Shown here in pieces: positions 14,128-26,633 of a stretch of DNA of 64,000 nt (position 1 is its first letter; each line of letters opens with the position of its first letter). The notes beneath the pieces were generated by a model, which was given only the letters and a program-made list of their open reading frames with translations, ran no database searches and was not told the origin of the DNA. This DNA comes from Trichopria drosophilae (taxonomy: Eukaryota > Arthropoda > Insecta > Hymenoptera > Diapriidae). The DNA lies in contig CM059587.1 in assembly GCA_030407085.1 (NCBI GenBank), positions 45,730,501 through 45,794,500 of the forward strand. The letters are read 5' to 3'. Position numbers and translations under genes: made by a program.

Positions 14128-14440
14128 TATATTATATTTCAGATAACGTTACTCGGAATTTTTTTTTTTTATTTTTGTGGCTATGTCCAGAAACCTACAA
14201 TTTTTCTTCCTTTCTGTATTTTCATCATTCAGTACGACGTTTATCCTTGAATAGGAGCTATTAATTAGTCATCTACTATTTTGTCTCGCAAAGTTACGGA
14301 AATTTTAAATTATACCATTTATTCCAAAATTATGATCATTGTCACTTTATATTATAAAAAATGCAATTTACCATACGGCTTTTGGACATATTAATGAAGT
14401 TTGAAAAGTCAACGTGTGCATTTATGTGTGCGCTTCACAG

Positions 14441-14557
14441 CATTAATGACCATATAGCCATCGATAGACCAGTTCTACATTTCATCGAAACCTTCAACGG
14501 CCTTCATGCACGTAGGCGTTGTGTTCTACGTAACGGTCCCCCGGCTGTAACGGTCTG
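14441..14557 (+). CDS. Candidate internal exon of unrecognised gene
   Basis: A 117 nt stretch between a pyrimidine-biased acceptor (ending CTTCACAG) and a donor CTG/GTATGTAA. Only one frame is open: it uses 1 nt to finish a codon, 38 full codons and 2 nt left over (phase 2 at both ends). It starts INDHIAIDRPVLHFIETFNG, and local GC is above the surroundings. The next candidates at 16107 and 19957 have the same phase, so the three would splice in frame on the plus strand. I do not recognise the product. The interval would lie inside the first intron of the KDM3-type gene on the opposite strand. Confidence 0.4.
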
Positions 14558-16106
14558 GTATGTAATACACGATTTAAGGATACAAGGTTCAAAATGTTAG
14601 ATACTTCATTTTTACAGGTTTTATAAAAAAAGTCATCTGACAATCACATTGAATTAGGTCAAATTGCAGGAATTTATTTAAATCGATTTATATTTATTTT
14701 AGAGCTCAGTTGAATCCATATAAATCTTTTTTAACAAAAACAAGTGTAAGGATTTGTAGCCTAAAATGAAATACATTGTTAAAAATTACTTTAAAAGTTT
14801 TCTAAAACATGTAACGGAAACTGTCAGTTTTGTAATTTTATGAAACACGATTTAGTCATTTTTAGTTACAGTAAAAGAAAAATGTAACAGCAATAAAAAA
14901 TGAGTTTGCTTCATTAAATGTATTAACATATTTGATATTGTTATGTACGTAAATCCTTAGTATGATCATTACGTTAATTTGCTGTTAATTACATAAATAA
15001 ATTACACAAACTATATAAAAAATAGTTAAACCAACCCTGCCACTTCCATTTGTAGCATATAAAACAATATTGTTCATGTATTGTCATTTTACTCATTATC
15101 AAAGCCATAATTATTTTATACTATTCTAGCTAGACCGTGGAAACACTTATGATCGAATAACAATCCAACTTCCGTAACAACAATCATAGTCGTCTCATGT
15201 AAGGGCGATAACAACACGTCTGCACCTGGTGACGACGAACCAAACTAACTTCTTAGCTCTCCGATTTATATTCATATTTTCTGATAATGTTACATAATCT
15301 GTCTATTCTTAAATATAGTCTTAGTATTTTTCGGTCATATAAAGAATAAAAATTGAAAATGGTTGAGTTTAGTAGAAGAAAAAAACAAACAAGGGTCAAT
15401 AATTTGGAGGGTTTTGTATTATAAATAACAAATAGATATTTACTTGAGTCCTTCTTCGGCGTAATTAACTACCAAGTAAATCTATGGTCACCAGGAAAAA
15501 GCAGCTAACTCCAATTTTTGAAAATTCGCGAAAACTGTATTCTAAATTTCACATTTGCATTTATTGCTGCGGGAATGTGACTTATTTTCTAAATAATTCT
15601 ATAATATGACATTAATTCCAAATTTCCCATAATTTTCCAGAAATAGTTCATGCTACCGGGCCTTCCGAGCTATCGCAGAATTAATATCTCAACAATGATT
15701 TTTTTATTATATGTTTATTCTTTATTATAAAACATTCTGAGTTTTACAAGACGATTGATAGTTAAAACAGACCCCGCACCGTGTTGAACATCAGGGGAAA
15801 CTTTTTCATCTGCAGTTACCCTAATTATTAATCTGTTTATGCTATTACATAAAATTGATCGTCAAAGGCTATTATAGAAAATAAATAAATATTTCGTGAA
15901 AAAATAAAATTTGTCTTAAATCACAGTGATATCGCAATTATGTAGTTTCTTCAGTAATTATACTGCCGGATTTCAAAGTATGAAACTGAAAATTCCTAAC
16001 AGTTTAAATGAAAAATATAATAGAAATGCGAAATTTATATTTATCGAATTGGAAAAGGAAACACAAACAAAATATTCCTTTTGCTAAATTTTGCGTCTGT
16101 CATCAG

Positions 16107-16187
16107 CAAAGTCGGTCGAATCACCATTACGAGTGAGAGGAAGAACAAGGAGTTCCGGTTGGCGACCTTGATTCTCTATGAAAGTAG
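16107..16187 (+). CDS. Candidate internal exon of unrecognised gene
   Basis: An 81 nt stretch with acceptor ...CTGTCATCAG and donor AGTAG/GTATATAC. The plus frame with 1 nt leading and 2 nt trailing is the only plus frame without a stop and reads KVGRITITSERKNKEFRLAT followed by LILYES. An alternative donor (GAAA/GTAGGT) would break phase with the next candidate. The minus strand is also open across this short block, so strand is not proven. The family is not recognised. The charged, well-mixed composition is unlike the AT-rich noise around it. Confidence 0.4.
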
Positions 16188-19100
16188 GTATATACGATTC
16201 ACTGTTGTGTTATCGAACAAAAGCATGAGCTAACTAGATTTTAGTATTTCTCCTTTGCAATAGGCAAATATTATGAATGACAATACAATAGATTGAAAGC
16301 TAATAATACAAATAACAAACAATACAAATTCTAAGAAATTTCTTTCAACGCCAGAATCTTTCATTCATTGCTGTTATGTAAATAAAGCATCGAACTTTAT
16401 TTATATAACGCAGGCGAATATTCAAAAGTTATTAAGTGTTTCAAAATTGATTAACGATTAACGCTTAAAATAATTTTTGTTTAATGAGAACGAGTTGGGT
16501 TATGCCTTCGAAATTAGAATGGCATCTCCGTAAGAATTATTTCTGACACGATGGATAGCAACATCCATTTGTTCGTCACTATATGCATGGAAGATTATTA
16601 GTATCGTGATAACATTTTATTGCACTAATTATATTATTTAGCACATTATTATCCTCACTATATGGGCAATGATTGCCTTTGATCATACACGACATTTACA
16701 AACCACTGATCACTGTATACCTGGATGACCCGCCATTTTGCGTCTGTAGTACTTGTAGCCTCAATGCATGGAAAGGCGCATATTATCCAATATACTGCTA
16801 AACTTTATTAATGCTCAGCCTTCAAAATCGAACTTTTATATCTAAGATTGAAATTCACGTGTACTAGTTCGCATAACAATAGTTGTCGTATCCATTTTAT
16901 TTCAAGGACCTGAGTTTTAGTTAAGATTTTTTGACATATTCTGTTTATATAATGAGTATGGAGTATTACTTGTCCAAACCGTGATCTGTAGCCAATCTGC
17001 ATAAAAATTCACTCAAATTTTGTATGGATTTTCAAAAAAATAATCGATGTGTTTTCTAGACGGCTTCAAAATCAAATTAAGTTTGAATTGAGAATGTTAG
17101 TAGCCAAATTTTGTAGCCCAAAACATTTCAAGAGGTCAAACTGTTCCGAATTCATGGAGTTAACATTGAATACACATGGAGATTAAAATATATAAAATCG
17201 AAGAGTAAGTAGGATTCTTTTTCTTCATATAGAGCAATTAAAATAAGACCGAAACTCTTAATGTGTGAAATTTAGATTCTTATGGTCAACAAGTCTGTTT
17301 TATAAACCTCTACCTCGATTCTAATTGACCAGGTTGTGAATAGAATATCACAGTGTCTAAATCGAATGAGAAAAATATGTCATCATGATTATTACATTAG
17401 AATCCATATTTTTATAAAAAATTTGTAGATAAAGTCTTGAGTTTTTATAGCTATACTTGATATTCGGTGAATTTATACTCTTACAAATATAAAATAATGA
17501 AATAAAACCGGTTAAATAACAAAATACCATCAGCAACTAGCCATCGATGATCAATTGTTTACTGCTTAAAATTTAGAGATGAACTAACAACAGTATTGTC
17601 GCAAGTGGAAAGAAATTTAAATTCAAAAGTATTCTTGAAAATATTAAGTATCTTGTTGAGATTTCTTTACGTTCTTCAGATTTTAGAAGAAAAACTGGAC
17701 GGAGGTATGAGGTTTTTAACCTTACAATTTTTTATTTCCAAAATGATATCTACGCCATATTAAACGAAAAACTATTTGTATCACAAGTTATATAGATTAG
17801 CCCTAAAACCTGTTATAAAAATAAAATGGTGTTTTTCGATATTGTCCTTCAAATTACAACCGTAATTGGAATAAATAGAAGAATTTAAAATTAAACAGCA
17901 TAATTTCGTCCATCAAATCACCCTTTTCATCCCGAAACGAAAAAAGCAGTTACGTCAACTTCAGCTGGGTTTCTCCAGTAAAAAATATTTTTTTAATTTC
18001 TGAAAGATACCGTTCCTACTATTTTCAAATATGCTCTGTTGATTTCTGGCAAATAATTGTAAAGAAAACGATTATTCAAGGAAAAAATCTTAAAAATAAA
18101 ATAGAAACGATTTTTTGTAAATTTCTGTGATTTCCTGCCCTGATACACGGGTTATAACCAACGGAATGCATACATAATTTCAATTGTTGAACATAAATAA
18201 TATGGTTGCAGAATATTTTTTAGAAGCAACGGTCAATTCAAAAGGGCTACAAAACGAACTAAATATATTCAAAATTATTAGTCCCTTGAAACAGAGATCG
18301 TAGAAAGTATTGATGATATTCACTGATTTTGTACGTAGATTATAATAATTTTGAGTTGGTAAATTGAACTTCGTGGATCGTAACGGCCCCCGGTACACAT
18401 CATTGAATCCCATACCTACTTCACCTATGTTGATCTGTTCTTTTCAAGATTTTATAAATATAGCAGTTTTTTAAACATTAAAGTGATGAATTTAAAATTA
18501 TCAAAGTTAATTTGTTATGAAATTGTAAGTATTCAAAATTAATTCGAAAAAATTTCCTACCGTCATACTATTTATGTTCAACAATTGTGATTACTTATTC
18601 CGTATACATTTCATTTATAATAATCTGTTTCAGTACAGGAATTCATAAAAATTGAAAAAAAGTAAAGATCAAATTATTTTATTTTGCAAAATGTTGTTTA
18701 TTTGGATTTTTTCGGCGGAAATCAATAGAGTACATTTGAAAATGGTAGAAAGGTATCTTTATAAAACGTATAAAAAGATGTATATTGAAATTATTTAAAT
18801 GCGAGTATTTGCAATGCTGTATTTTTGTCGCTGATAGCGCATAAAGAGGAACGAAATCTGAGATTGTCATTCGCCATGAAGTATCATTATTGAAACTTAT
18901 TTATCTAATCTTTGCAGTGTTCGTGGCGAAATGAAGAAATATGGGCGATCATTTCATACTTTTTTATTTATTGTACTCTTGTAATTTATTAATGAGTGCA
19001 TACAATATGAACTCAGTATACTTGACAAGAAGCTACCGAAATTACTGATAAATCCCATGTATAATATTATATGAAACTACACGAAGAAAATTTTGCTTGG

Positions 19101-19956
19101 AAACATTACCATTTTAGATATTAATTTTGGGACAGACTTGCAGAATAATTTCAGGTAAATAAGACTAAGTTCTTAGATTGTTTAGGGGAAGAAATTTGAA
19201 TGCTGACATCCTTTTATTTTCGAGTCATAACTTTTGATCAAGCAGGTAAAATGCAAATATCATAACTTTAGTTAACCACTACTGAAGAAACTAAATTGAT
19301 TATATCGACCAGAAATTTAGTTGAATCGATATTTTTGACAAACAAAATTATTTGGTTCGATTCAGGACCCCTGAAAAAACGGCTAGAAATGAGAAAATAT
19401 TAAGTACGACCGCCGCAAAGATATAAAGAAATGAAAATTTATTTATTTCAACAACCGTGATTGTGGTACCTAAACTGGTTTGGGTGAAGATTGTTTGTTC
19501 AATTGTTCATGAGAATCCTGACCTAGGAAATCAGAAATCCTCCATGTATCTTCGTGGGTGTCCATAAATGTCCTTATGTGCGTGTGTCAACAATTTTTTA
19601 AAAAAATGGGGGGTCCGCAACCGTAAATTTGCAGCCACATTAAAAGCTCATGAATAACAATTTTTGCGCATTGTGGTGGCGGTCGCTCTTTATTCACTAA
19701 ATATAATAAATCTTCCCTATAACTGTGCATTCCGTAGCAGAATACTGCAAAATGTTAGTGCGTCGTTGTACACAGGTCAGAAAATCAATTTGTTCGCAGC
19801 AATAAGCACACGCGACTTTTTGCTCTCATATTTTCATACAAACTACGCACGTGTGACGCTAATACGCACTTGACATTTATCAAATTTGTTTTATTGATGT
19901 TCTATAAGAATTTACACAGGAGTGTCCACAATCGAATCTCTTACCCTACCATGCAG
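16188..19956. other. Non-coding stretch (possible intron)
   Basis: I see no gene, RNA or clear mobile element. The block at 19080-19150 is an inverted copy of the dispersed repeat at 8165-8225. If the candidate exons on either side are real, this would be an intron of about 3.8 kb. Confidence 0.35.
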
Positions 19957-20097
19957 GTTTGGTGAACAGACCCGTCTTTCTCCTGCATTAAGAGAATTTT
20001 TGGGAGATAAAGTCCAATATTGTCTAGTGCAAGTGGTATATACTTTAAATCTTGGAAGTGGTGCCATGCTAGTATCGGAAGTTAGCATATATGTGTG
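19957..20097 (+). CDS. Candidate internal exon of unrecognised gene
   Basis: A 141 nt stretch with acceptor TTACCCTACCATGCAG and donor GTGTG/GTAAATAC. The plus frame beginning after 1 nt is open for 46 codons with 2 nt left over; the other two plus frames hit stops early. It reads FGEQTRLSPALREFLGDK, then VQYCLVQVVY. Phase 2 at both ends matches the candidate exon at 16107-16187. A further stretch at 20131-20202 has a good acceptor but its open frame does not match this phase. I cannot assign a family. A minus-strand frame is also open here. Confidence 0.4.
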
Positions 20098-21402
20098 GTA
20101 AATACAACACAAATGATCACTTTTCTGCAGATTCGAAGAATATCCGACTTGAACAAGATATGGCTCAGCTTATTTCAAATAAATTGTTTATATACATATC
20201 AGGTATAAATAACCTTCGCTTGGTACCAAGTAAACAATTCGAAATATACAGTATGAATTCAACATGTAATGTGCTCTTTCGACTCCTTATTCATATTACA
20301 GAATTGTAAATTGATCCGCTAAAATGGTCTTATAAACATCCGTCAAGAAAATATATCAACAGTTTTAAATTAGTTTTCTTGTAAATATTAATTTGAGATT
20401 TGAAATTATGAGTTATATTATTTATTTGACTTACAGACAATCTACGCTGATAACATCATAATGTGGTTCATTGTGTAGAGTTTAATTTAGGTCTTTGTTG
20501 AATGTAAACAATAATATGATATTCAATACTTTCGCAAAGTCCAGGCTGAATGTAAAAGTATATTATCATAAAAATATTCTCGATAACTGATGCCTAAAGG
20601 GTACTTGAAATGAGCGTGAAAGGTGATATTGTTTTCATTAAATTTCAAAACTTTATTTTAACAAAAATTCCTCTAGTGGGTGGAAACAGGAGATAAACAG
20701 TTCATGTACTATAAGGTACCGAGTCTAACCTAGCCTAAACCGCTTTCATTTGCTTCTAAAGTCATAATTAATGTACTTTTCATGGAAACACTATATATAT
20801 GGCAGTTTTCGTCAAAATTACTACTCGCGAATGAATGAATTTTTAGGGAATCTCCATTAAAGGGCCCAACATTCAGTATAGAGTAAATTATCATCTGAGA
20901 GAGATTTAGAGAGGTATAATTCCGTGTTTGGGATTAGTTGATCATACAATATGATGAAACGAATTTTGTTGCTTTACTTTGTTATAAAAATATTATGACG
21001 CTAAAGCTAGCAGCCTTGGAAAATGGAATACATATATAATTACACAAAATACTTAAAAAAAACGTTTTCGATCCATAAAATGAAAGCTCTACGTTTCGAA
21101 ACGGTTGCTAGCTTCAGCAGCATAATACATTGATAGTTTTTAACGATGACAAGCGTGGATTGACAGTCAGGTTGATGTATTAACATTCTCGACGGGAAAT
21201 TTGTTGGGGTAGACAAGATTTTCTTGAATTTGGCAAATCAATCAATTCCTGTAGTATTGATGTTACTAGTACTTGGAATGTATGACTGGGCATGTGACAC
21301 GAGCCATGCTCAACTACGTTGATGTAGGGCTGTGCTTAGGCTAAAAAAGTCTAACTTAGAGGCTGTTATTGATTATTTGAGCAATAAAAGGTATGTATTT
21401 AC
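20098..21402. other. Non-coding stretch; start of KDM3 intron 1
   Basis: There is no supported gene apart from a possible short exon at 20131-20202. The right end is the donor side of the minus-strand KDM3-type exon: its GT lies at 21401-21402 in complement. Confidence 0.4.
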
Positions 21403-21558
21403 CTGGAGCTCCGAGCAGAGGTTATCCCTGTGACTGGCGGCACGAATCACCCCCGCACGCCACCCCCACTCACTAATTTTATTCACCTTAAGCTTGGAGA
21501 AACCACTAACCGAAAGGAACCTCTTTCCCACGATCTCCTCGCGAAACTTGTACGCCAT
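21403..21558 (-). CDS. KDM3: First coding exon of KDM3/JHDM2-type H3K9 demethylase
   Basis: The exon encodes 52 residues from an ATG at 21558. An in-frame TGA lies upstream, so the start is well placed. It ends in phase 0 at CTCCAG/GTAAATAC, a good 5' splice site. Two segments, VGKRFLSVS and ISEWGWRAGVIRAASHRD, match the conserved N-terminus of the KDM3 (JMJD1) family. In that family a VG-RFLS motif is followed by a W-containing strand and an IRA-SH motif. KDM3 proteins are nuclear Fe(II)/2-oxoglutarate JmjC enzymes that remove mono- and dimethyl marks from histone H3 lysine 9. The zinc finger and JmjC domains are far downstream in the protein and are not in this exon. The gene runs toward lower coordinates; I recognise no second exon, so intron 1 probably extends to or past the window edge. 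Frame beyond the donor is intronic. Homology is judged from recognition, not alignment. Confidence 0.85.
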
Positions 21559-22693
21559 AATATTCTTACGGCGATATCGCGAGCACTCCCGAACTCACCC
21601 CTCTTGAGAAGAAAAAGAGAAAACTATTACGCGGCAAGCCACAGGAGTTGATCAAGTAATCAACTTTGCTCCGAAAAGCCCCCCCATTTTCACCCCATCA
21701 CCGAACCACCTTCGAGCCTCAGAAGCGATCTCCTCCAAGATGATCGGATTCTGAGGATATTTTGGGCACGCTTTCCTCTCGGCCGCAGGCACACTGGCAC
21801 TCGAATTCCGAAATTCCTATCTGTCTCGTCACTTTTCGAGTTCTTTTCTCCTTTCGAGAATAGTGTCGCCGCGAGGGTCACTTCACTCCAAAAACAACTA
21901 CGCATTTATCCTCTAATGCGTAAATTTATTAAGTTCCATATTCAATAACACTTAATGACACTCGCTAGCTGGAACGCTTCCTTTGGGCATTCACAAAATT
22001 ATAAATGTAAAGATGAGTATGCGATTCGTTCACTTCCATCGAAGCTGGTGCACTTTTCGCGTATACCCGCGGCACGAAGCTCCTCAATTTACTGCACCGC
22101 AGTAGAACTTGGAAGATGTGGACGAAAAACTTGGGCCTTCTGTTGGTCAAGCTTCCACTCGCTCGGTCACCCAGGGTTGGTAACTTTTCGACTACTCCAT
22201 GGTGCGTTAAAGATGAACGTGTCTTATCCACAGATGCATCGTCGAAGACGGTATTGGGTTAGGAAACGAGCACAGCTAGACGACCAAGTTGCGCAAGTGC
22301 GGGTGACACACACATGACCGATCAGCGGTGTCGCGTAACGCGTACTGCAGGCGGATTGCAGGGAGGCATGGATCCGTCCCACGGCTCCACGGAGTTCGGC
22401 CTTCTATCGTTCCCCCTCTGGGCTTCCCGTATCCTCCCGCGCGCGGCCGACGAGCCCCTTCCAACCCATCGACACGCACAGTGAGTCTGTATAGGAGGTA
22501 GGGTGCGTAGTCGACGCCAACAGCAACGACCGACGGCGGGGGCCGACGAAGATGCGGGTCATCTTGAATCTAGGGATAAGAGAGAGACCGATCCACTGGG
22601 TGATCTGGGTAAACGAAAGGACGTGGGCGGCTCACCAGAGACGGTGACGGCTACGATACCAGAATCTCCACAGGGAGGGGGATTTCTAGCCTC

Positions 22694-22695
<2 letters not shown>
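21559..22695 (-). promoter_or_regulatory. GC-rich 5' flank of the KDM3-type gene
   Basis: This is the most GC- and CpG-rich kilobase in the left half of the window, directly upstream of the KDM3-type start codon. It probably holds the 5'UTR and promoter. A GGGGTGAGTTC signal at about 21590-21600 on the minus strand could be a donor for an untranslated exon. Several frames are open on both strands (for example 22503-22793 plus), but none shows a domain. A divergent gene could share this region; I cannot show one. Confidence 0.45.
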
Positions 22696-22696
<1 letters not shown>

Positions 22697-22786
<90 letters not shown>

Positions 22787-22788
22787 GG
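22697..22788. repeat. (GA)n microsatellite
   Basis: About 90 bp of almost pure GA dinucleotides, with GGGAGA interruptions. Long open frames through it on both strands encode only alternating Arg-Glu or Leu-Ser and are artefacts. Confidence 0.95.
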
Positions 22789-23036
22789 GATAGTACCCAT
22801 CGAGAGATAAAGATGGGATACGTTGAGACATACAAATCCGAGAAAGATCCCGATATACAGACCTAGAACTAGTCACTGAATACGTGAAAGAAAGCGAAAT
22901 ACTTTCGGAACTACACGACTGCAACCAAAAAACTCACCACCATCACTGGATAAATAAGCATTTAACATTGTACAAATCTACCAGTATGCAAAGTATTACA
23001 TAAATGAATTTTTGGGTTAAACTACTGGGATCTTAT

Positions 23037-24012
23037 CCCAGCAATCGAAAAAGGATTGGAAATTGATTAAGAAGGATTTAAATGGATTCACTTGAATTCG
23101 TAATTTGTCCAAATGGAATCCCTGTGAATCCAAAAATAAATTTGGAAAATATTGAATCCATCCGAATCTAGAAAATAGAATTCATATTAATCCCTATGAA
23201 TCCACTCGAATCCAAAAATAATATCGAAGAAAATTAAATAATACTGAATGCCTCGGAATCCAAAAACGCGAATTCAAACCAATCTCTGCGAATCCATTTG
23301 AATCAAAAAATAATATTGTCGAAAATAAATAGCGCTGAAGGCCTCGGAATCTAAAAAAGCGAATTCAAACCAGTCTCTGCGAATCCATTTCAATCCGAAA
23401 ATGATATTCCCGAAAGTAAGTAATGCTGAATGTCTTTGAATCCAAATAAGCATATCGAAACCAGTCTCTGCGAATCCTTATAAATCCAAAAATAATAATG
23501 TCGAATACGACTAATGCTGAATGCCTCTGAATCCAAAAAGATGAATTCAAATGCGAATTCATTTGAATCCAAAAATAATAATGCCGAAAATGAGTATTGC
23601 TGAATGCCTCTGAATCCACAGAGACGAATTCAATCCGGCTTGCGCGAATCCATAAAAGCTGGTATATCCGATCATGATAGTTATGATGTGATATATCGTG
23701 ATAGTCAAAAAGAAGGTTTTTTATATATTTTTTTTTCAAAAAAGAGGAATTGAAAATGCGATTTACTTGGATTGAAAGGCATTCGCGGGCATAGACGTGA
23801 ATCCAACAGAATTCCTTTAAAATTGGGAATTCGCGAGGAATCAACATGGGATACATTTGGATTGAAAGGTATTCGCAGGCATAGGAGTGAATCAAAATGA
23901 ATCCATTTTAATCAATTTCAATCCATTTCAATCGATTTCAATCCAGGACAAAATTACGAATTGGCAGGGATTCAAATTCTGAATCCCTCCGAATCCTTTT
24001 TCTATTGCTGGG
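23037..24012. mobile_element. CCCAGCAA-terminal element with internal ~90 bp array
   Basis: The left terminus CCCAGCAATCGAAAAAGGAT is matched by CCCAGCAATAGAAAAAGGAT in reverse complement at the right end. Between about 23060 and 23660 there are about six diverged copies of a unit of about 90 bp; successive CTCTGCGAATCC marks lie at about 23284, 23374 and 23465. The right third carries the same GAATCC/GGATTC vocabulary in inverted order. The minus-strand frame 23365-23895 is a by-product of the repeat. No transposase. The element at 57028-58575 has the same termini and a related array. Confidence 0.75.
23060..23660. repeat. Degenerate tandem array, ~90 bp unit
   Basis: Units contain GAATCCAAAAATAATA, then GCTGAATGCCTC and GAATTCAAA, ending CTCTGCGAATCCATTTGAAT. 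Copies are clearly diverged, and one unit near 23545 is shortened. The array lies inside the CCCAGCAA-terminal element and resembles the array at 57.2-57.8 kb in both period and motif order. Confidence 0.8.
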
Positions 24013-24327
24013 ATGTCACTCGACGTACCCAAAATCGAACTAAAATGTCAAGTCTCCATTTACCCCTGGATGATCTGAATGAGTTCGATGAACTGTAAAA
24101 TATTGGTCTACCACTACCAGACCAATAACACATGCCAACAAACTGAGGCCGATTTCCATACCCAGAAATTGGACTATACGTTTCCAAAGGTTTTTGATGT
24201 GCTGAATTCAAAGCTGGCCGCAGAATTGTTGTATCACGTCATGATTTTCAGATATCCTAACCAAAAACTGCAAAACACCCCGTTTTTGTCCATTTTCATT
24301 AAGTTTTTGTGGCGGAACGCAGATTAA

Positions 24328-25253
24328 CCCCTTGACTGTCACGAGAATTACACAAAAAATGCCCAAAGTGTCAAAAAACAAAATTTGTTAGATTTTACTT
24401 TAACTTGGCTTATAGGGGTATTTTGGGGCGATGATTACGAATCTGAAGTCAGATTTTGAAAAATTCAAAATGGCGGATTCAATATGGCGGACAAATTTTC
24501 CAAATTCCAACCATTTCGCTTGAAATTTGTTACTCGAGGGTTTTCGGGGTCGCTGATTACGAATCTGAGGTCATATTTTGGACATTCAAAATGGCGGATC
24601 CAATATAGCAGGCACTTTTTTGAAAAGTGTAACCATTCTGCTTGAAACTTGTTACTCTAGGGTTTTCGGGACCACTGATTATGAATTTGAAGTTGGATTT
24701 TGAAAATGGTTCCATTTTTGGAAAATTTCTCCGCCATATTGTAGGCGTCATTTTAAATTTTCAAAAGATATCCGATTTGTAATCAGCCACCTCGAAAACC
24801 ACCGAGTAAAATGTTTCAAGCAGAATGGTTAAACTTTTCAAAAAAGTGTCCGCCATATTGAATCTGCCATTTTGAATTTTCAAAATCTGACTTCAGATTC
24901 GTAATCATCGACCGCGAAAATTTCCTAGTAACAAATTTCAAGCGGTTTTATAAATTTTTTATGCATAAATTGATCGAAGACAATGTCATACTTCATGACA
25001 AAGATTTTGCAAAAATTGTGAAAACTACCATCTTTGTGGATATATATATTTTTTTTTGACACAGCGATTATGATAATGGACAACGCCATCATATTCAGTA
25101 CACCTTAGACTGTCTAGAAATCGATTTGGTTTTATTTTACATGCATTCCAGAATTTGTTAGTCTACTTTATATCATGACAAAGATTTGCCTTTTTCTGGC
25201 AGTCTCGGAAAAGTCCAAAATAAGAAAGATCTTGGTCATTGGCAGTGAAGGGG
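24328..25253. mobile_element. piggyBac-type MITE (926 bp)
   Basis: TTAA flanks at 24324-24327 and 25254-25257. Left terminus CCCCTTGACTGTCACGAG; right terminus in reverse complement CCCCTTCACTGCCAATGACC. The interior contains four copies, two per orientation, of the dispersed AAAATGGCGGATC repeat, forming a large internal inverted repeat. Non-coding. Confidence 0.78.
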
Positions 25254-26633
25254 TTAAAGAGCTATTCATCGGCTGTAAAAGCTTTCGGAGCAATTCCGAT
25301 TCGATCGTTTATCATGGATTTATCGAGGTTTTTGTCAAGGCGGGATTATGATTTTCGTTCTTTACACTTTTAGGTTAGGTAATCTCAAAATGTTGATGTC
25401 GGAGAGCAATTCTGTGACCAAATTTGAATTCAGCACATCGAAACCTTGCGGACAAGTATACTTAGGCTTCTGATGAATGCTCATTAATTTGGTTTTTACT
25501 AAATTAATTACTATTTTTAATAAATAAATTACGAACAAAAATTTTGTTCTGCCGCAAAAACTTACTGAAAATTAGAAAAACGGCGTTGTTTGCACTTTCA
25601 GTTTAGGATATCTGAAAATCTTGAAGTTATAAAAGAATTCGGAGCATCATTCTGATGAATTCTGATCAGTCGGCCTCATTTTGTTAGTTGCTTGCATATA
25701 ATTATACTTTCACGAAATGTATGAAAATCATATTTATACCTTGACAAAAACTTCGGTAAACCGAAGAAAAATTCGTATCGGAATTACTAAAAAAAAAACA
25801 CTTTAATGCTGATGAATAGGACTTTAATCTGCACTTTGCTAAATTGCGAACAAACATTTATTCAGCCATAAAAGCTTACTGAAATTTATAAAAAACGGTG
25901 TTTTTTGCACTTTTATGTTAGGATAGCTAAAGATCGTAACATGATAGAAAAAATCTGCGGCCAGATTTGAATTCAGCGTAAGAAAACCTTCAGCAAAGTA
26001 TAGTTGGGTTTCTGGTTTTAAATTTTGTTGGCCTGTGTAATCTTGGATGATTTGTATAGCAAATCGTGTAATAAATGGAAGAAGGTTTGCTCATAATTGG
26101 TAAAGGTTTGACAAATTTAAAGTGATTGACGAGTGATAAATTCTCCTAAAAGAGCATATATTGCTAATCTTATTGGCAATTTTTGCAATGTAATTTAAGG
26201 CGAGGCACCTGTGAGATTTTAGCACTATTAACCCTTCTGGGCACGGTTTTTCGCCGTAAACGTAATTTCCAAATGCGCCCGTTTTTTCTATGGATCGATA
26301 TTATTATGCGTTGGTGCATTAAGGTTTTTAGGATCGCTGATTACGAATCTGATATTTCCATAAAAATTTGTTAATTACGGATTTTTCGAGTCGCAGATAT
26401 GATTCTGACCTTAATATTTTGTAATTAATATTTGCATATCTGATATGGCGGAATAATGTTCAAGAAAATATTGAATTTTCGTAAAATTTTCTATCAAAGG
26501 TTTTTCGGATCGTTAAATTCAAATTAAGTTATATTTTTTTCTTATAAATTCGATTCTAATTTGGCATCATAATTTGATTCTTAAAAATTCTTGATCTTTT
26601 AAGTCAACCTTATTGAATGAAACAAATATATAT
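25254..26633. other. Non-coding stretch with repeat debris
   Basis: There is no gene. At 26228 the sequence TTAACCCTTCTGGGCACGG resembles one end of a TTAA/CCC element, but I find no matching right end. Short phrases such as ACTTACTGAAAATTAGAAAAACGG recur at about 25560 and 25870, so this may be a diverged dispersed repeat. Confidence 0.35.

Noticed and set aside
22503..22924. Long open frames on both strands through the GA repeat
   Set aside because: They encode only alternating Arg-Glu or Leu-Ser from the (GA)n tract plus GC-rich flank and show no domain.
23365..23895. 176-codon minus-strand frame
   Set aside because: It translates the ~90 bp tandem array and inverted parts of a mobile element; the apparent protein repeats are DNA repeats.
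26228..26250. TTAACCCTTCTGGGCACGG as the left end of a TTAA element
   Set aside because: No inverted partner with a TTAA flank was found downstream within a reasonable distance.
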